Positions 58,657 to 64,000 of a DNA stretch of 64,000 nucleotides are shown in pieces. The stretch covers positions 1,054,001 through 1,118,000 of the forward strand of contig JAFEKR010000010.1 in NCBI GenBank assembly GCA_019022495.1, written 5' to 3'. The stretch's first letter is position 1, and the number at the start of each line of letters is the position of its first letter. A model generated the notes under the pieces. That model saw nothing but the letters and a program-made list of their open reading frames with translations, did not search any database and was not told where the DNA came from. The position numbers and the translations under genes were made by a program. This DNA is from Epichloe hybrida. Its lineage: Eukaryota > Ascomycota > Sordariomycetes > Hypocreales > Clavicipitaceae.

Positions 58657-60600
58657 TAATACCCCCCCTATATATAATTAACCTTAATTATAAAATAAGC
58701 TACTTACTTAGGGCGTAGTTACTATATTAAAGCTTTATAAGGAAAAATAAGATAAGGCACCTTATATTTAAACATATAAGTAAATAAAAAGAAATAATAA
58801 TAATAATGCCACTAATTAAAAATAACCCCTTATTATAGTTAGTAATATTCTAATAGTAGCTTACATATAGCTTTACTATAGTAAAACAAATGTTATTACC
58901 TATTACATAGCTAGAAAAAACAATATAAATAACCTATGTTAATTTTCGTAATTAGTTAAATAAATAAGGTACCTAATACTAGGGTTTTAAATAGTTTAAC
59001 TAAAGGGCTTATGTTATAGTTACTATAAGCTTATAGCTATTAGGTATATGTGCGTTTAATAATGCTAATAGTTATTATTATAATTTATAAATTACCTATA
59101 TATAGTGCATTAAATTACTTAAGGGGTCTAGGGTTAATATAAAAGAGACTAATTTTTCCTCCCTTTTACACTTTTCCTTTCTTTTATAATATCCCTTAAC
59201 CTTATAAGTTACCTTTACTAGCTAAGTAGTAGCTTTCTTACTACTATTACTTAGTAATTACTAACCTCTTTTAGTCCCTAATTATTATTATTATCTATCC
59301 TTATTTATCTTAGTTTCTTACTATTATCTAGCTTATAAGTTTATACTCTTATTAGTATAACTTCCCTATCTAGTCTATTATAGCTAACTTATAGCTAGTT
59401 TACTATATCTAAGTCTTATGCCTAAACTCTGCCTTTATTAACGCCTTAAGAAAATCTATTAACTAAGAAATCTCCTATAAAGTCTCCCTAAAAGTAAACT
59501 TCTTCTAAAATCTTATTATAAGTTTATTATATCCTTATAGTGTCCTTATTACTAACTTACTACTAGTAAAATAACTTTAAAAAAGATTCTATATATATAC
59601 TATTATTAGTAAGTAATAATATAAAATATTCTCCTAAAAACAGTACTTATAAGATTCTAGGATACTTTATTAATAAAAAAACCTTCCTAGCTAAATATAA
59701 TAAGTCTTTAAGTATAATATCTTTACTTACTTACTACTTCTTTATAGCTAATATTTAATAGGCTATTTAATAAAATATACTTATTACTTCTAAAATAATA
59801 AAAACTATATTATAGTATGTCTTTCTTAACTAAAATTTACCTAGTTATTACTAACACACTACTAGACTCTAGCTTAAATTATATAGCTTTATAATAGGCT
59901 ATTTAAACTTATTAAAGCTACTCTTAAAGGTAGTTATTACTATTAAAATAAAGTAAGTATAATCCTATTTCCTAGACACTAAATTACTACTAACTTACTA
60001 CTAGCCTATTATAAAAACAAAGAAAAAGCTATAAAATACTATTCTAGTTTATAAAAATTCTAATAAGTATAGTTATATTTACTACGCTTAAATATTTACT
60101 AATATTACCTATAAGGCAAAATATAATAAACATACTATAATAGTATTACTAAGTAATACTATAAATCTAGAGACTTAGATTAATATTATAAACTATCTTT
60201 ACTTTATAGCCTAGAATATCCTAAAGGTAAGCTTTCTTAATATATATAGCTAATGCTTAACTAACTTACTAGTAGTTTATACTAAATACTATTAATTTAC
60301 CTAAATATATTAGTTCTATTAAGCTCCTTAGTATACTTTAGGTTTATATATATAAAGAGAGGGATTCTAATAATAAAGATACTCCTAAGGCCTCTTCCTC
60401 TATAGCTCCTATAGCTACTAATAATAATAAGGGACTAGTAGTCTTAAGGGCTAACTCTATTATAAAGGGATAGGTACTTAGTAGCTATATAATAGATTAT
60501 TTAAGTTATCTAAGTAAATTAACTTTATTTTCTAATATCTTTAGTATATTAAGTTATAAAGCATAACTACCTTATATTAACTTTATTACTTAGCTATTAC
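58657..60600 (-). other. G3 polypurine tract and 3' module
   Basis: The polypurine tract (minus strand GGGGGGGTATTA) adjoins the LTR. The rest is collinear with 23901-25799 in G1, with the same unresolved open frames. Confidence 0.45.
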
Positions 60601-63600
60601 TTATAGTTATTAATAATTTCTCTAGTAATAAAATCCCTTTTTAACACCTAAGAATTCTCTAAAGTATTATAGCCCTTCTATTTAACTAGATATTTACAAT
60701 GCCTTTTGTTATAGTAGTGTAAAATAATTCTCTTAACTTTAAACTCTTATTTATTATCTTTAATAGTATCTTATAGTAAGGATATATCTTCTATATCTAT
60801 TAGGTCCCCTTTAAAAGGTTTAAGACTAGTAATATTAAATATATTATATAATTAAGTCCTAGGTAGTAATTTTAATTAATACACTAGTTTATAACTTCTA
60901 ATTACCTTTTTAATCTTATAGAGGCCTAAATACTTTATAGCTAGCTTCTTACTAGGGTACCTTAGATTAATATTTTTTATTAATAATAAAACATAGTTAC
61001 TAACTTTAAACCTTATTAGAGTTTTTTTCTAGTTATAATATTTTTTATACTAAGTCTATAAGTTACTTAAAAGCTACTTAATTATAGTATACTTCTCTCT
61101 TAGTGCTAAAATCCTACTTTTAGCTTAATTATTTACTAAAGGGATATTTACTATTACTTACTATAGACCTCTAGGATTATAACCTTATAATGCCTTTACT
61201 AGTGTATAGCTATATATTAAGTAATTGCTTATATTATACACGAATTACGCTATTAATAGGTTATTTACCTAATTAGTCTATTTAGTATAAGTAAAAGCCC
61301 TTAAATAATGTTCTAAGACTTAGTTTAAACGTTTTATCTAACTATTTATCTAGGGGTAAAAAGCAGTGCTAAGTAATTACTTTATTATAAGAAAATAGTA
61401 AAAAGTTATCTAGAAACCACTAGTAAATATAGAACCTTAGTCTATTATAATACCTTCTAAGGCTTTATAGTCTCTAAAAACATATTCTAAGAATATAGTT
61501 ACTAGCCTATTACTAGTTAGTTACGTTAAAATAGGGATATAAATACTGTATTTTGTAAAATAGTTAATAATAACTAAAATTACGTTATAGGTTTAATTTA
61601 AATCTTTTACTAGTAGAAGTCTAGTAATAAAATCTATTAATAATTCTTAAAAGGGGTAATTAGGCACTAGTAATATAGCTAGCTTACTATATAGTTTATA
61701 ATACCTTAGTTTTAAAGTCTAATAATTTATATAAGTACTAATATATACCTTTATATCTTTCTTTATTATTAGCTAATAATATTAGTTTATAATCTAATAA
61801 AGAGTTTTACTTACTTCTTAGTGCCTAGTAGTAAGGTTATTATAAGTTAGTAATAAAATTTCTTTCCTTATACCTAGAGGAATAAAAACACAATTCTTAA
61901 ATATTAATAGCTTAGAGGGTCTAATTAACTATATCTAGGACATAGCTAAATTACTGCTTTTAAGTAACTTTAATTAAGCTATAGTAAAGTTATTGCCTTA
62001 CTATGCTTTATATAATAAGACTTAAATTAAGGGTTTTAATTCTAAGCTCTTTTTTAAAAAGTTAGAGTTAAACTTAGAAGAGGTTCTCTAAATAGTTTAG
62101 ATCCTAGCTATAATATCTCTATAAGTAATTAGTTTAATAAATGCTTCTAGTCTTATAGGGATATAGATAAGTAATGTTTTTAAGGGGTGCCCTCGCTGCT
62201 TACTAGCAATAACCTATGCTAGTCTATCCCTATTAGTAATAGCTAGTCTAATAGGAAAATTAAAATAATTAAGTAATAAATAATGCATGCGCTAGGTACT
62301 AATAGTATTACTATAGCTAGCTTATTACTTATTAACTAAAGTATTAAATAACCTTACTAATATAACTCTTCTAAGATTATCTAGATTATTAAGTTCTTTA
62401 GGAATATAGTTAAGTTATAATTTTTTAAAACCCTAGATATTAGTAGTATTATTATAGTGTTATTATAACTAACTATTACTTATATTAAGTAATGTTTTTA
62501 TAGAGCCTATAGCATTAATAATATTGCTATAGTATTCCTATCTCTTAGTATTTATAAATTTAAATAAAAAGGTAAGAAGTTATATAGTTATTACTTTCTC
62601 TTTCCTTACCTTACTTATAAAATCTAGTTTTCTTAAAAGTAAGTTAGTAAGATTTAATTTCCCTATATAATATATAATCTTAAAGTTAAAAGGATAAAGC
62701 TTATTAAGTATAGTTACTTACTTACTAGTAAGCTTAGGCTTTATAGCAAGGTACTTATAGTTTAAATAATCTATAATAACTTTAATTATATAAGCTAAAT
62801 AAGTAAGATAGTGTCTCTATATGCGAAAAGCCTCTTAGATAGCTAATAATTTGCTATTAGGTATTAAATATTATAATTTAGTATTAGTTATCTTTCTTAA
62901 TATAAACGTAACTAGGTGCTAGTAACCTAGCACTAATATTATAAGTATAGCCCTAATTACATGTCTAGATATATCTGTCTTTACTCTAAGATATGTAAGT
63001 AAGTTAAAATATACTAAAATTAGCGCTTCCTAAAATCTTTATTAAAGCTCTCTAAACACTACTATCTTATAGGGTTTTAGTTTAAATATTACTAGTTAAT
63101 TCCCTCTAAGGTAATCTATTAATAGAATAATAACTTTACTATACTATTTAATAAAATAGCAGTAAAATCTAGTAAAACTAAGAAATAACTAAATATTAAA
63201 AACACTATGTAGTATTAGCTAGGTTATAATTACTTTAACTCTTACTAGGTCTATTATAATACCTTTCTCTAATATCTTAAAGCCTAAAAATTTAACTTCC
63301 TTAACTAAAAATTAACACTTCTTAAGATTAATAAAAAGACCTACCTCTTTAAACTTATATAAAACTTATTTAATATGCTCTATATAATCTTTAACCCTAT
63401 TACTATATATTAGCGTATTATCTAGATAGATAATATAGGTCTTATTAATAAGTCCTTTAAGAGTATTATTAATATACTCCTAAAAAGTCACTAGTGTATT
63501 AACTAGTCTAAATAGCATTACTAAATATTTAAAGTGGCTATATTAATAATAGAACACTATTTTCTACTTATTACCTAAGCAAATACGTAGCTAGTGGTAT

Positions 63601-64000
63601 GTATCTTTTAAATCTAGGACTATGAAAATAACTATACTTGCTAATTAATTAAGAATTTTAGCGATAAGAGGTAAAGGGGCCTTATTCTTAATTATAATCT
63701 TATTTAGGCCTCTATAATTTATATAAAGCCTTAATTTCCCTCCTTTCTTTAGAATAAATAAAATTAGGGCTTTAGCTAGGCTAACTAATCTTCTAATTTA
63801 CCCTTTAAGCTACACACTTATAAGGTACTCTCTAAGAACCTCTAGCTCCCTTTTAGCTAAATTATATATAGGCCCCTAAGGTAGTGTTTTCCCTTCTTCT
63901 AATTTAATTACATAAGTGTAACCCCCTAGTTTAGGAAGCTTACTTACTAACTCTTTAGAAAAAATATCTATAAACTCCTTATATTTTTCTAGGATTATTA
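60601..64000 (-). pseudogene. G3 pol: chromodomain, integrase and RT, RIP-inactivated
   Basis: In minus-strand order from the window end downwards: RT blocks (KEGKLRLYI near 63730; YLDN at about 63415-63445), RNase H-like region, integrase near 61150-61720, and the C-terminal chromodomain near 60630-60750 (KYLVK then KGYNTLEN). Gag and the N-terminal part of pol lie beyond 64000. Stops again TAA/TAG, many at the same codons as in G1. Confidence 0.85.

Larger units (their letters stand above)
58387..64000 (-). mobile_element. Chromodomain Gypsy G3 (minus strand), continues past the window
   Basis: It starts with a 270-bp 3' LTR (58387-58656), then the polypurine tract, the 3' module, the chromodomain end of pol, integrase, and RT at the window end. 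It is collinear with G1 over at least 5.6 kb, differing mainly by transitions plus a small indel (for example a 12-bp difference near 62343, G1 27570). The LTR flank on the left is TACGC; the right end is outside. Confidence 0.9.

Noticed and set aside
1..64000. A functional novel system such as a defence or biosynthetic locus
   Set aside because: All recognisable coding regions belong to transposable elements and carry multiple stop codons; no host operon-like or cluster-like set of genes is present.

Overview
This window looks like a transposon graveyard from the nuclear genome of a filamentous ascomycete (Pezizomycotina) that carries out RIP (repeat-induced point mutation). The DNA is extremely AT-rich and dominated by TpA. 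Long reading frames are broken almost only by TAA/TAG where Gln or Trp codons would be expected, with very few frameshifts. The two LTRs of the best-preserved element appear to differ almost only by C/T and G/A transitions in the part compared base by base. I found no intact host gene and no functional CDS. Every open stretch over about 60 codons is a fragment of a dead element or chance.

Layout. 1-2304: degenerate DNA with a short insert resembling two adjacent mitochondrial trnM(CAU) genes, then the tail of an old minus-strand copia element (copia B). 2305-9474: a complete Ty1/copia element (copia A; 817-bp LTRs, target duplication CTGTT) inside copia B, which resumes at 9475-10097. 10098-12044: hAT-type non-autonomous element H1. 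12045-14945: unassigned DNA, a 270-bp solo LTR with duplication TTAGT, and an unrecognised coding relic. 14946-19335: a broken Tad1-like LINE (L1) hit by hAT elements Ha and H2. 19336-20087: an array of ~100-bp repeats. 20088-48962: a second LINE (L2) with a 12-bp target duplication. It has been split by a hAT element (hAT-A, 23508-43927, 8-bp duplication GCTTTAAT) and by H4 (44023-45879, duplication ATTCTATA). hAT-A itself holds a minus-strand chromodomain Gypsy (G1), a fragment of a second copy (G2), a composite element H3 with a plus-strand hAT transposase (hAT-B), and hAT-A's own minus-strand transposase with nine small introns. 48963-49950: right half of H5. 49951-58386: a plus-strand Gypsy of another lineage (Gypsy-P). 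58387-64000: a third copy of the chromodomain Gypsy (G3), running out of the window.

The order of insertion can be read from target duplications and rejoined frames: copia A into copia B; L2 into an H-type repeat array; hAT-A and H4 into the reverse-transcriptase frame of L2; G1/G2 and H3 into hAT-A; H5 and G3 into Gypsy-P LTRs. Several H elements lack matching target duplications, which suggests recombination between dispersed copies. I saw no clear undescribed functional system. The most unusual items are the nesting itself, a motif around AAAAGTGGG shared by otherwise different hAT families, the copia A leader repeats, and the conserved intron set of the hAT transposases.
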